The translations under genes were made by a program, and so were the position numbers. From NCBI RefSeq assembly GCF_002706795.1, contig NZ_CP017705.1, positions 886,001-950,000 of the forward strand: 64,000 bases of DNA, in the 5' to 3' direction. How positions within the stretch are numbered: position 1 is the first letter of the stretch; every line of letters begins with the position of its first letter. The notes beneath the pieces are model-generated. The model did no database searches. It saw only the letters and a program-made list of their open reading frames with translations, and was not told the origin of the DNA. Below, piece after piece: positions 44,497-52,225 of the stretch. Origin of the DNA: Brevibacillus laterosporus DSM 25. GTDB lineage: Bacteria > Bacillota > Bacilli > Brevibacillales > Brevibacillaceae.

Positions 44497-44528
44497 AAAT
44501 CGTTTCCTTACATCTCAGGAGACGATTT
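44497..44528 (-). terminator. Terminator of the proline-rich small protein gene
   Basis: A 10- to 11-bp stem with one G-T pair (44498-44507 / 44518-44528) precedes a T-rich run on the minus strand, downstream of the gene ending at 44601. Confidence 0.65.
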
Positions 44529-44600
44529 TCTTCATTTTTATTTCATCCTTGTATTTTTCCTAAACTAATACACACTCTTTTCCCTAACATCACTGAACTG

Positions 44601-44831
44601 TTACCAAGGGGATCCATAACAAAGAAAGAAACATTCGGTCCGATTTCTTCCATAATACATGCAATCTTCTATACATCTTGGGTCATCATAGCCGGGAGTT
44701 AGGGGACGAGGCGGTGGGGTATAAGGTATTATGGGTGGATAATTTGGCCAAGGTACTCGTGGTGGGGGTAAATCAGGTCGAGGTAGCCTTTGAACCGGTA
44801 GTGGTTCATAATCTTGTCTATAAAACCACAA
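44601..44831 (-). CDS. Small proline-rich protein with C-terminal cysteines
   Basis: 76 residues from a TTG at 44831 with a strong AAGGAGG 7 bases upstream. The first 50 residues are dense in Pro and Arg (PLPVQRLPRPDLPPPRVPWP), the last 25 contain four cysteines (RCIEDCMYY, then CFFLC). No signal peptide is visible. Proline-rich plus short Cys-rich tail could suit a spore-coat-like or wall-binding protein, or a peptide precursor, but I recognise no family. Confidence 0.6.
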   Translation of the reverse strand: MWFYRQDYEPLPVQRLPRPDLPPPRVPWPNYPPIIPYTPPPRPLTPGYDDPRCIEDCMYYGRNRTECFFLCYGSPW

Positions 44832-45094
44832 GGTAATTCCTCCTTATCTATATTTAAGTTTTCTCGATAGTATATTTAACTGTATAATTTTTAGGTGATT
44901 GTCTAAATAAAATTGGATAAATACCCGTACTTAATTAAAAACCCTCGTATAAAACTGAGTAAGAGAAGTAACTTAGTTATTTTCTACCCTAACCACATTC
45001 TCAACAGGTATCCACCAAAAATTCTCATCGTTCTTTAGCTTGATCTGTTTAAATTGGGGATCAAACTTATCTACACGCACTCTTAGTTATTTAC

Positions 45095-45301
45095 ATGGAT
45101 AGTGGTTTAATCAAAGAATTTGAAATGACAAATGAAGAAATCAGAAACTTTACCGAATGGTATGAAGATAGAGCTAAAGGAAACGGTAAAGAAGCATACA
45201 TCGTTAATAAAAAATACAACATCGGACCTTTTAATTCTAGAAAAGACTTCATTAGCTACAGTCATATAGAGAGTTTTGAAGTTCAAGAATACAGTAGATA
45301 A
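45095..45301 (+). CDS. Small hydrophilic protein, doubtful
   Basis: 68 residues on the plus strand, against the direction of its neighbours. The composition looks protein-like (EEIRNFTEWYEDRAKG, YNIGPFNSRKDF) and a plus-strand terminator hairpin follows 6 bases after the stop, but no ribosome site precedes the ATG at 45095 or the internal ATG at 45125. It may be a genuine small gene or a remnant. Confidence 0.35.
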   Translation: MDSGLIKEFEMTNEEIRNFTEWYEDRAKGNGKEAYIVNKKYNIGPFNSRKDFISYSHIESFEVQEYSR

Positions 45302-45307
45302 TAAGAT

Positions 45308-45337
45308 ACCCCCTCTTACACTATGTGTGGAGGGGGT
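45308..45337 (+). terminator. Terminator after the small plus-strand gene
   Basis: Perfect 8-bp stem accccctc/gagggggt (45308-45315 / 45330-45337). Confidence 0.55.
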
Positions 45338-45451
45338 TCTCATGTTTTTTAAGGTGATCAGTAAGTTTTTTAAATAGCTAATGTTTGGTTGCAAATTTTC
45401 ATGAAAATAAGCAAAATGGTTGCAAAGATGATTGTCAAGAAAAAGAATGAA

Positions 45452-45474
45452 AACCCTCCCGATTAAGGAGGGTT
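45452..45474. terminator. Hairpin, possible terminator
   Basis: Perfect 8-bp stem aaccctcc/ggagggtt with a 7-base loop; A-rich before and T-rich after. Confidence 0.45.
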
Positions 45475-45552
45475 AAATTTCGTTACAAGGGGATCAAGAA
45501 TTTTACTAGCCATGGAGATTATGCAATGGGTAAAATTACATGTTTATCAACC

Positions 45553-45598
45553 AAAAATAGCCCTCCAACGGTTTAATTTCCGTCAGAGAGCTATTTTT
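45553..45598 (-). terminator. Terminator of the small membrane protein gene
   Basis: 9-bp stem aaaaatagc/gctattttt (45553-45561 / 45590-45598) with an inner acgg/ccgt pairing, just past the stop at 45623. Confidence 0.6.
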
Positions 45599-45622
45599 GT
45601 CGAAGGTTAGTTTGGGCACCCC

Positions 45623-45817
45623 CTATGGGGAGCTGATAATAAACATTGTAACTAATCCCATAGCAATAAACACTGCTACAAGGGAAATAAGAGAGGTTTT
45701 AACAAGTTTCTTCTTCTCAGAAACATCTCCTCTCTTATACTGATATATCGCTCTGATACTAAAAATAACCGTGATAGCTAAAGAAAAAATTAGAATTGTA
45801 TTTGCCAACTGCTGCAT
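45623..45817 (-). CDS. Small membrane protein, candidate immunity partner
   Basis: 64 residues from the ATG at 45817, with GGAGG 8 bases upstream. Two membrane segments (ANTILIFSLAITVIFSI and SLISLVAVFIAMGLVTMFII) flank a basic loop YKRGDVSEKKKLVK. It lies directly downstream of the WWG-motif secreted protein gene in the same direction, separated by a hairpin at 45845-45883. A second WWG-motif gene at 58.8 kb also has a small membrane protein downstream. That pairing suggests a protective (immunity) role; this is inference from position only. Confidence 0.6.
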   Translation of the reverse strand: MQQLANTILIFSLAITVIFSIRAIYQYKRGDVSEKKKLVKTSLISLVAVFIAMGLVTMFIISSP

Positions 45818-45844
45818 ATCTTTATCCTCCACGTATAGAAATTT

Positions 45845-45883
45845 AAAAGTTTCCCCTTTTTATTTTGAAAAGAGGAAACTTTT
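45845..45883 (-). terminator. Hairpin between the secreted WWG protein and its membrane neighbour
   Basis: Ten-bp outer stem aaaagtttcc/ggaaactttt (45845-45854 / 45874-45883) with further A-T pairing inside. It may reduce read-through from the secreted protein gene. Confidence 0.6.
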
Positions 45884-45914
45884 AGAGAAAAAATAGTCAA
45901 ACTAAGAAAACATT

Positions 45915-46583
45915 TTACTGCGGCTCTATGTCAAAAATATATGCCCATGTCATATCTAGCACTACGCCAGTATTATCACTGTTATTAGCATATATACGAG
46001 AAGACAATAACGCCCAATAACTTCCAGCTATTCCAGGTGGAACAGCTGGAGCTACACCCCAAATACCTGCTACAACTGCAACACCTCCGGCTACTGATGC
46101 AGCACCGGCAAAATCAGCCGCAACTTTATTAGCCTCGCAGCTATCCAATTTTCTGCTATAACCCCACCAATAGGTAGTTTTTTCAGTAGTTATGCCATTA
46201 CAATTACCTTTACCTTTGATACTAATAACTGACGAAGGCTTATTTGAATGAATTGCTTTCACATCTAAATTATTATATGCCTTTAAGTCTCCTTCTGCTA
46301 TCTGTGTATTAAGTTGTTGAAGATATTTTTGCTGGCCAATCAGTAATTCCTCTTCGAAACCATCGGCTTTTGCTTTTTCAATATCGAATTCAAAAAAGCC
46401 TTCATTATTCACTAAAACATACTTTTTCAGAGGGAGAATATCCTCTTTTGTAAAATCCCCTTCTGCAGCTACAGACACTGATTTAGTCTGATCTGTGAAA
46501 GCAAAAGCATTTGGTGATGGTGCAATAATCGTGGTAGCAAATAAAGCTAAGAAAGTGAACATCATCAAAATCTTTTTGAACAT
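45915..46583 (-). CDS. Secreted WWG-motif protein, candidate bacteriocin-like toxin
   Basis: 222 residues; AGGAGG before the ATG. A signal peptide ends near residue 28 (MFKKILMMFTFLALFATTII then APSPNAFA). A pro-like region follows, then a Gly-rich boundary (SIKGKGNCNG) and a C-terminal domain of about 90 residues: TTYWWGYSRKLDSCEANKV, a Gly/Ala-rich hydrophobic stretch (GAASVAGGVAVVAGIWGVAP) able to insert in a membrane, and GVVLDMTWAYIFDI at the end. Two cysteines flank the WWG motif. The protein at 58767-59276 aligns by eye over nearly its whole length. I know no named family. Membrane-active toxin is a hypothesis from composition. Confidence 0.6.
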   Translation of the reverse strand: MFKKILMMFTFLALFATTIIAPSPNAFAFTDQTKSVSVAAEGDFTKEDILPLKKYVLVNNEGFFEFDIEKAKADGFEEELLIGQQKYLQQLNTQIAEGDLKAYNNLDVKAIHSNKPSSVISIKGKGNCNGITTEKTTYWWGYSRKLDSCEANKVAADFAGAASVAGGVAVVAGIWGVAPAVPPGIAGSYWALLSSRIYANNSDNTGVVLDMTWAYIFDIEPQ

Positions 46584-46775
46584 TTTTATTCCTCCTACAA
46601 TATGTCAGATAAAGTCTTTTTAATAGATTATCAGAAACATAATGTAAGATATTGTCATAATTTGAAATTTATTATATTTTATTTTCAGATCAAACCACGC
46701 TGATTTTCTTTTCGACCATAAATACTTACTTCTATATATGTAACCTTTTTCCTCTTTATGTATAAGAACCGCCCC

Positions 46776-47459
46776 CTATAAAGGGGGCAATCCTTGTCTA
46801 CTACTTGCCAAATTAAAATAAACCTCATCTATTTCAAAGCCTGTTATTTTACGGCCAAGCTTGTTTGCCGCTTCTACCGTTGGGCCAGATCCTAAAAAGA
46901 AATCCGCTACCGTTTCGCCTTCCTGGCTGCTGTTCAGAATGATATCTTCCATAAGTTTAACCGGCTTTTCAGTAGGGTGAATCATCCTTTGTCCTGCTAC
47001 TTTTGGTATTGGCCAAATGTCTGTTATCCGTCTATTAGGAATACGACGTTCTTTACTTTTCCCTTTAACTGCAAAAACGATAAATTCGTGCTGATAGCGA
47101 TATTGGTATCCCATTCCCATGTGTACTTTGTTCCATATCACACAATTTTTTATAACGAACCCGACACGCTGCATCCACAAATATAAAAGAGGATACATCC
47201 GCCAATCAATAAACACGTAGATATGTCTGCCAGGCTTCAGGACCCTATATGCTTCTCGGAGCCATTGGAAAGTGAACCGCTGATAATTCCTTGGATTAAG
47301 ATGATCGTTAGCAATTATGTTAAATCTATGCTTTTTGGTTTTAGGATTTTTTCTACCAAAAAAACCTAGATTATAAGGTGGATCGGCAATGAGTAGGTCG
47401 ATAGATTCGTCTTGTAGGTGTTGTTTAGCTCCAGCTATGCAATCCATGTTGTAGATCAT
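46776..47459 (-). CDS. Phage-type orphan DNA methyltransferase
   Basis: 227 residues; GGGAG before the ATG. Catalytic motif IV is DPPYNLGF near residue 26, and the SAM-binding motif DFFLGSGPTVEAA lies near residue 190, i.e. the beta class order (catalytic first). MIHPTEKPVKLMEDII before it is typical of N6-adenine or N4-cytosine methyltransferases. No restriction endonuclease is next to it, so it is probably a phage protection or regulatory methylase. The end of the gene contains a GC-rich hairpin (46770-46788) that may act as a terminator. Confidence 0.87.
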   Translation of the reverse strand: MIYNMDCIAGAKQHLQDESIDLLIADPPYNLGFFGRKNPKTKKHRFNIIANDHLNPRNYQRFTFQWLREAYRVLKPGRHIYVFIDWRMYPLLYLWMQRVGFVIKNCVIWNKVHMGMGYQYRYQHEFIVFAVKGKSKERRIPNRRITDIWPIPKVAGQRMIHPTEKPVKLMEDIILNSSQEGETVADFFLGSGPTVEAANKLGRKITGFEIDEVYFNLASSRQGLPPL

Positions 47460-47514
47460 CGTACCAGCTCCCGTTGATGTAGTAAATTATGTGTGTGCGT
47501 AGTAGGGAAAAGAA

Positions 47515-47541
47515 AAAGTGCCAGCTTTTAACCAGCACTTT
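47515..47541 (-). terminator. Terminator of the endolysin fragment
   Basis: 7-bp stem aaagtgc/gcacttt (47515-47521 / 47535-47541) with extra inner pairing, followed by a T-rich run on the minus strand. Confidence 0.6.
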
Positions 47542-47548
47542 CTAAGAA

Positions 47549-48043
47549 CTATTTATTTTGTGCTTCCTGTCCACTAGCAACCCTCAACTCATCTGCCAAT
47601 TGCCCGATCCTAACAGCCTTATCCTTCATATCCATTTGATTGTAAAAAGCCCATTGTCCCTGTAAATGACTAATAATTTCATTTGCTACCTCTGGTTTCA
47701 CCGTTTTTTCCTCCTTGTCATATTTAGCTAAACCGTACTTTTCAATCAATCCAATTAGCTTACCTGGATAACCTGGATCAGTGGCATATCCTCCCTTGTG
47801 GATAGCATGGCAAGCAGTCTTATAATCGACACCTAACACACCATGGTAGCGCGTTGGCTTGTCTCTTGTACCGTTTAAGATTAGTTTAGAATGATCCGCA
47901 ATAGACTCGCTCCAGTTGTTGTAAGCTCTGAAATTAGCTGTAATGGTTGTCCATTTACCGTTGTAATTTTCCTTTGTAGGCATAGCGCAAACGCCTGCTG
48001 GACCTGTTCCTTTGATACCAAAGAGGTTGTTTCCTCGCTTAGT
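47549..48043 (-). pseudogene. Endolysin/glucosaminidase, C-terminal fragment
   Basis: From about residue 88 of a longer chimeric frame (start 48301) the protein reads [15 protein letters not shown], then [41 protein letters not shown] and [14 protein letters not shown]. This is the second half of the glucosaminidase (GH73, FlgJ/LytG-like) domain found in phage endolysins and autolysins. The N-terminal half with the catalytic glutamate is missing; in its place stands oxalate decarboxylase sequence. The fusion comes from the insertion junction, not from a functional two-domain enzyme. A C-terminal helical tail of about 60 residues follows. Confidence 0.8.
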
Positions 48044-48046
48044 AAG

Positions 48047-48301
48047 GTAGTACTGCCACTCGTCATTATTCGGATGCCAATGCAGTTCTCTCATTGCTCC
48101 TGGTTCAACTTCAACTAAGGCGGCAGCAACTGTTTTTGAAGCCAGAAAATTAGATGAGTCCACAATTCTAACACTTCCCCCAGGTGTTCTAATTGGTTTT
48201 TGAGCTAATAACCGATACGTAAAGCTTTCGGGAACGATCCCATAGGGAGAGTGGACTTGACAAGAAAAGAGACTTTTTTCATCAAATAATGTATGCCACA
48301 A
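48047..48301 (-). pseudogene. Oxalate decarboxylase, internal fragment
   Basis: The minus strand encodes [40 protein letters not shown], and [20 protein letters not shown]: the linker and the metal-binding HxH of the second cupin of OxdC/OxdD. The first cupin (roughly 200 residues) is missing upstream; only about 330 bases separate this piece from the divergent phenylalanine hydroxylase gene. The 3' continuation lies at 42062-42376. The nominal start is a TTG without a properly spaced ribosome site, so this is a remnant. Confidence 0.85.
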
Positions 48302-48511
48302 TTCCCTTCATTATTACTTTCCGTCATTAAAAACTTGATTATCATTTCCCGCAATAAGATACATTCCCATGCTACGGTTTATTCTAAAGTTTATCCCTTT
48401 TACAAACTGATACATTTATAAATCAACAAATTAACTCAATTGCATGAATATTTCCAGCCGTATTGACGATCTTATTTTCCCGACATATACTTATCCATAT
48501 ACTTTATCACT

Positions 48512-48575
48512 TAAAAGCATAACAGTTTAAAAGCATAACAGTTTAAAAGCATAACAGCTTAAAAGCAAAAAAGTG
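48512..48575 (+). repeat. Tandem repeat, four 16-bp units, upstream of phenylalanine hydroxylase
   Basis: Units at 48512-48527, 48528-48543, 48544-48559 and 48560-48575. The first two are identical (taaaagcataacagtt), the third has one change and the fourth is degenerate in its second half. The array ends 53 bases before the hydroxylase start codon, so it sits in the promoter/leader. No other gene lies in 48302-48628. Confidence 0.8.
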
Positions 48576-48628
48576 AAGCAACCCACTCTTATGCTTATAC
48601 AGCAAGGATGGGACAGGAGGACATTATT

Positions 48629-50053
48629 ATGCAAGCTACTACTAAAACAAATTTCGTTATTCCTAAACATCTTCAACCATACGTCGTCGAACAAAATTAT
48701 GATAAATATACAGAAGTTGACCAACAAGTGTGGCGTCATGTATTGCACAGAAATTACAATTTTTTAAAAGATGTGGCTCATCCAGCATATGTAGATGGAT
48801 TACGTAAAACAGGGATAAGCCTAGATCATATACCTCGTGTTGAAGAAATGAACCAATGCCTACAGCCATCTGGCTGGGGAGCTGTTACAATAGATGGATT
48901 TATTCCTGCTGTGGTTTTCTTTGATTTTCAATCACGTGGGATTCTTCCGATCGCTACCGATATCCGTAAGCCTGAGCATATCGACTACACTCCAGCACCT
49001 GATATCATACATGAGGCGGCTGGTCATGCTCCTATTCTAAGTGATAAGTGGTATGCGGATTATGTTAAACGTTTTGGAAAGATCGGTTCCAAAGCATTTG
49101 CTACCAGAGAAGAACATGAGGTATTTGAAGCGATTCGTTCATACTCCAAATTAATGGAAGATCCGAAGGCAACGCAAGAAGAGGTTCAGCTAGCCAAAGA
49201 AATTCTTGATGCAAAGCAAAGTGCAGTAACAGGTGTATCGGAAGCAGAAGAGATTGCCAGATTATACTGGTGGACAGTCGAATACGGTTTATTTGGAAAA
49301 ATAGAACAGCCATTGCTATACGGCGCTGGTCTACTTTCTTCCATTGAGGAAAGTAGACACTGTCTAACCGATGCTGTCATCAAGCGACCATTCTCTTTAG
49401 AAGAGACGATCAGCACAGCATTTGACATAACGAAAATGCAACCTCAACTGTTTGTTTGCGAAAGCTTTGACCAGCTACTTGATTCTGTTGAACGTTTTAA
49501 ATATCGCATGGCCTTTCATACAGGTGGTAAGGTTGCTATGGAAAAAGCACTTCGTTCAGGTGCTACTTCCACTGTGGTATACAGCTCTGGCCTACAGGTA
49601 ACTGGAACACTAGAGTCAATGGTATACACTGAAAATAGTGAGATTGTTTTCTTCCGTACAGAGGGCCCGACTGCTCTTGCTTGGAACAATCGGGAATTGA
49701 ACGGACATGGTAAATCCACACACACTGATGGTTTTTCTTCTCCAATTGGCCGTCTGCAAGGTGTTTCACTTCCACTGGAGTTGTTTACAGATGGAGACCT
49801 CGAGGCACACGGTATTAGAATGAAGGAGCACGTGAACCTTGTGCTTGAAGGTGGAATAACAGTGGAAGGAAGATTGGAAGAAATCGTCCGTCAGGAAGGC
49901 AAGATATTGCTTCTGTCCTTTAATCAATGCAAGATTAGTCATCATGGACGTACCCTTTTCCAATCTGATCAAGGCACATACGATATGGCTGTGGGCGAAC
50001 GAATTGTATCTACATTCGCAGGTGCGGCAGATCCTGAAAGATTTTTTGAGTAA
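48629..50053 (+). CDS. phhA: Phenylalanine 4-monooxygenase (aromatic amino acid hydroxylase)
   Basis: 474 residues from the ATG at 48629 with GGAGG 8 bases upstream. The catalytic domain (about 15-290) has the pterin/iron signature APDIIHEAAGHAPIL with the two iron histidines, and the glutamate ligand region WWTVEYGLFG. It should convert phenylalanine to tyrosine using tetrahydrobiopterin-type cofactor and Fe(II). A C-terminal extension of about 180 residues, beta-rich, with SSGLQVTGTLE and YDMAVGERIVSTFAG, matches that of Bacillus homologues, which are longer (about 580 residues), so this one is shortened at the C-terminus. No dehydratase or regulator gene adjoins it. A rho-independent terminator follows. 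Confidence 0.93.
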   Translation: MQATTKTNFVIPKHLQPYVVEQNYDKYTEVDQQVWRHVLHRNYNFLKDVAHPAYVDGLRKTGISLDHIPRVEEMNQCLQPSGWGAVTIDGFIPAVVFFDFQSRGILPIATDIRKPEHIDYTPAPDIIHEAAGHAPILSDKWYADYVKRFGKIGSKAFATREEHEVFEAIRSYSKLMEDPKATQEEVQLAKEILDAKQSAVTGVSEAEEIARLYWWTVEYGLFGKIEQPLLYGAGLLSSIEESRHCLTDAVIKRPFSLEETISTAFDITKMQPQLFVCESFDQLLDSVERFKYRMAFHTGGKVAMEKALRSGATSTVVYSSGLQVTGTLESMVYTENSEIVFFRTEGPTALAWNNRELNGHGKSTHTDGFSSPIGRLQGVSLPLELFTDGDLEAHGIRMKEHVNLVLEGGITVEGRLEEIVRQEGKILLLSFNQCKISHHGRTLFQSDQGTYDMAVGERIVSTFAGAADPERFFE

Positions 50054-50072
50054 AACGAAATTAGTACACGAA

Positions 50073-50101
50073 TGTCCCGACAGTTGTTGGGACATTTTTT
50101 T
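50073..50101 (+). terminator. Terminator of phenylalanine hydroxylase
   Basis: Stem tgtccc/gggaca (50073-50078 / 50089-50094) with inner aca/tgt pairing, then seven T. Confidence 0.85.
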
Positions 50102-50140
50102 AACTCCCCACTCTCTCTTTTTATATGTGATCTGGACAAG

Positions 50141-50163
50141 AAAAAAGCACCACAGTGGGTGCT
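50141..50163 (-). terminator. Terminator of the DUF3006 gene
   Basis: 6-bp stem agcacc/ggtgct (50146-50151 / 50158-50163) followed by six T on the minus strand. Confidence 0.65.
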
Positions 50164-50249
50164 AAGGCTTTCTAGGCTAAACAATCCCTGTTACGTCTTT
50201 TGGATTCTGCAATTCTTGTTAAAGAAATTCCTGATAGAGATCTATGCCG

Positions 50250-50459
50250 TTATTCAAACAAATCATCCATCAAATCATTAGCTTCTTTTTCTCTAGCCTC
50301 AGTTTCCGTTTGGTCTACTTCGGTAGAAATATTTATCACTTGCCCAACCTGCACATTAGCCTGGAAAATAGAGATAGGAAGGTCATATGTCTGACCATCA
50401 ATCTCCACAACAACCATGCCCTCCTCAAAGCGATCGATAATTCCTTTTGTTGTTTTCAT
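50250..50459 (-). CDS. DUF3006 family protein
   Basis: 69 residues from the ATG at 50459 (MKTTKGIIDRFEEG), preceded by GAGGT; the longer frame to 50537 has no ribosome site. The sequence IIDRFEEGMVVVEIDGQTYDLP is the DUF3006 signature, a small beta-barrel-like fold of unknown function. In Firmicutes it commonly neighbours secreted ComEC-like metallo-beta-lactamase proteins, as it does here, where that gene lies upstream in the same direction but behind its own terminator. Confidence 0.85.
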   Translation of the reverse strand: MKTTKGIIDRFEEGMVVVEIDGQTYDLPISIFQANVQVGQVINISTEVDQTETEAREKEANDLMDDLFE

Positions 50460-50678
50460 ACTCACTACCTCACATTCTTTATATACTAGTCTTACTAGGG
50501 GCAAGACTTTGAATTCATTATAAGTCAATACTTGCAAAACAATAGAAAAGTATTAACGGATAATTTGCTGGAGTCATATCAACTTCTAAAACTAGCAAAA
50601 AAATACAAGCTACAGGAGTTACTATTTCGAATTTGTCCTAGGATCGTTCGGTAGGTTATATTTCTTATCGTACTCATA

Positions 50679-50721
50679 AAAAATCGGTAGAACAATAGAT
50701 TAGCATTCCACCGATTTTTTT
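50679..50721 (-). terminator. Terminator of the ComEC-like hydrolase gene
   Basis: 10-bp stem aaaaatcggt/accgattttt (50680-50689 / 50710-50719) flanked by A and T runs. Confidence 0.75.
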
Positions 50722-50726
50722 CCCCT

Positions 50727-51770
50727 CTACCTCGCAGTCTTACATGTGATCGTCTTTCCATTACTTACAGCTAAGATCGTTCCTTTTTGATCTGTACGGT
50801 ATGTAATAATTTTTGATTGTTGTAATTTCTGTAGCGTACCTTGGGTTGGATGCCCGTATTTATTATCCTTCCCAGAGCTGATGACAGCATATTTAGGGGC
50901 TACGGCTTTCAGAAAAGCTGGTGATGTAGAAGAATTTGAACCATGGTGGCCAACCTTTAACACGTCAGCCTTGAGAACTTGCTTGCTTTTAAGCATATCA
51001 GCCTCTGATTTATGCTCAGCATCGCCAGTAAATAAAAATGAGGTTGTTCCATAAGTAAGGTGTAAAACGGCACTCCATTCATTTAATTCCTTCTCGTATG
51101 TACCAACCGGAGCAACGAATTTAGCTGAAATGCCCTGAAGAGGTATCTGTGTGCCTGCTGTTGCTGGTTTAATGGATAAACCTTGTCCTTTGATTAGCTT
51201 CAAAAGGGTAACGTATGTATCGGTTGTGTGAGCTACTTTGGGTGCATACACAGATTTAACTTTAAAGTTCTGCATGACCTTATGTAGGCCACCGATATGA
51301 TCAGCATCTGGATGAGTCATGATTAGAACCTCGATGTCATCCACCTTGAGGTCCTTTAAGTATTTCACCATCAAATCGCCCTTGTCCGTATTCCCACCAT
51401 CAATGAGAATATCGTCACCCTTAGGGGTTTTTATATAAGTAGCATCCCCTTGCCCAACATCAAGGAAGTAGATTTTTAGATCGTTTGTGGTTGATGATAC
51501 TGGAACGATCGAAGCAGGTGCTTGTTTACCAGAAGGGACAGCTTGTACTTTGGGTTGTGATACTGGGGGTTGCTTCGTTTGATTAGTACGGATTACCTTA
51601 CCATCCCGATGAATATGATACTCTCCATCCTTTAATCCCCATTTAGCGCAGTTCGTTTTGCAAACATGACCACCATTGGCATCTGTCTTACCAGGATGCG
51701 CTTCTGACAAGCCAATGGGTAGAATAAACATAGCCATGATGATTACTAGTAATATGTTTCTTTTCAACAT
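50727..51770 (-). CDS. Secreted ComEC/Rec2-like metallo-beta-lactamase hydrolase with YHYH domain
   Basis: 347 residues from the ATG at 51770 (GGAGGTG upstream). A signal peptide (MLKRNILLVIIMAMFILPIG) precedes a YHYH-type Cys/His segment (AHPGKTDANGGHVCKTNCA, then GEYHIHRDGK), a linker rich in Pro/Gln/Ser, and a metallo-beta-lactamase domain from about residue 95: FLDVGQGDATYI, the metal motif THPDADHIGG, FTGDAEHKSE and KVGHHGSNSST. It resembles the isolated hydrolase domain of ComEC, a DNA-uptake protein, without the channel, and should act outside the cell, perhaps on nucleic acid or phosphodiester substrates. Neighbour DUF3006 supports the assignment. Confidence 0.88.
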   Translation of the reverse strand: MLKRNILLVIIMAMFILPIGLSEAHPGKTDANGGHVCKTNCAKWGLKDGEYHIHRDGKVIRTNQTKQPPVSQPKVQAVPSGKQAPASIVPVSSTTNDLKIYFLDVGQGDATYIKTPKGDDILIDGGNTDKGDLMVKYLKDLKVDDIEVLIMTHPDADHIGGLHKVMQNFKVKSVYAPKVAHTTDTYVTLLKLIKGQGLSIKPATAGTQIPLQGISAKFVAPVGTYEKELNEWSAVLHLTYGTTSFLFTGDAEHKSEADMLKSKQVLKADVLKVGHHGSNSSTSPAFLKAVAPKYAVISSGKDNKYGHPTQGTLQKLQQSKIITYRTDQKGTILAVSNGKTITCKTAR

Positions 51771-52129
51771 ATGCACCTCCAAATGATTCAAAAATAAAAC
51801 TTAAAGCTTCAACTCGTTATGCTGTCATAAAAAATACACCCTCTAAAGTTCATCGGCTAACCTCAAGGTTTTTTCCAATGTCTACTTTAAAAGAGTGCAT
51901 TTTTTTTGTTACAACGTTTATTTGTTGTCAAGTCATCGCCTTCATAAGCTCGTTAATTGTGAAAAGTCCATCTGAGGTTCATATTCAACCATTGCACTAA
52001 GAAGTAATCTGGGCAATTTCATAAATTTAGTCTAATTCAACTCTTATACGTTTCGACCACGCTGGGAAGTGGAGGATTTCTGGTCTTTCCAGTGACCCTC
52101 TTTGTCCCAAGCAAATAGATAAAGAAAAT
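51771..52129. other. Intergenic region without a gene
   Basis: Contains an imperfect inverted repeat around 51832-51910 ending in a T run on the plus strand; no supported coding sequence. Confidence 0.4.
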
Positions 52130-52152
52130 AAAAAGCCCTCGCCGTAGCGAGG
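52130..52152 (-). terminator. Terminator of the stalk-domain protein gene
   Basis: 6-bp stem cctcgc/gcgagg (52137-52142 / 52147-52152), 4-base loop, T-rich run on the minus strand. Confidence 0.7.
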
Positions 52153-52225
52153 AGCGTAGATCGAATATCACTATCATATGGGGTCTATTCGTTTATTTAT
52201 ACCGTATTTGACATCAAGCTTCAAT

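Larger units (their letters stand above)
42377..48043. mobile_element. Prophage-derived segment inserted in an oxalate decarboxylase gene
   Basis: The two flanks are consecutive parts of one oxdC-type gene: ...NNDEWQYY at the 48.05-kb side and TGEGRMTVF... at the 42.38-kb side. Between them are phage-type genes (DUF7667, HTH, orphan methyltransferase, endolysin fragment) and small genes of unknown role, all but one on the minus strand. Both junctions share the bases ACT at the equivalent decarboxylase codon (48041-48043 and 42374-42376). No integrase or recombinase is present and the endolysin is cut exactly at the left junction, so this is a deletion remnant of a larger element. Confidence 0.75.

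Noticed and set aside
42377-48043. Complete active prophage
   Set aside because: Only about 5.7 kb, no integrase, terminase, portal or tail genes, and the endolysin is truncated.
48512-48575. CRISPR array
   Set aside because: The repeats are contiguous without spacers, only 16 bp long, and no cas gene is present.
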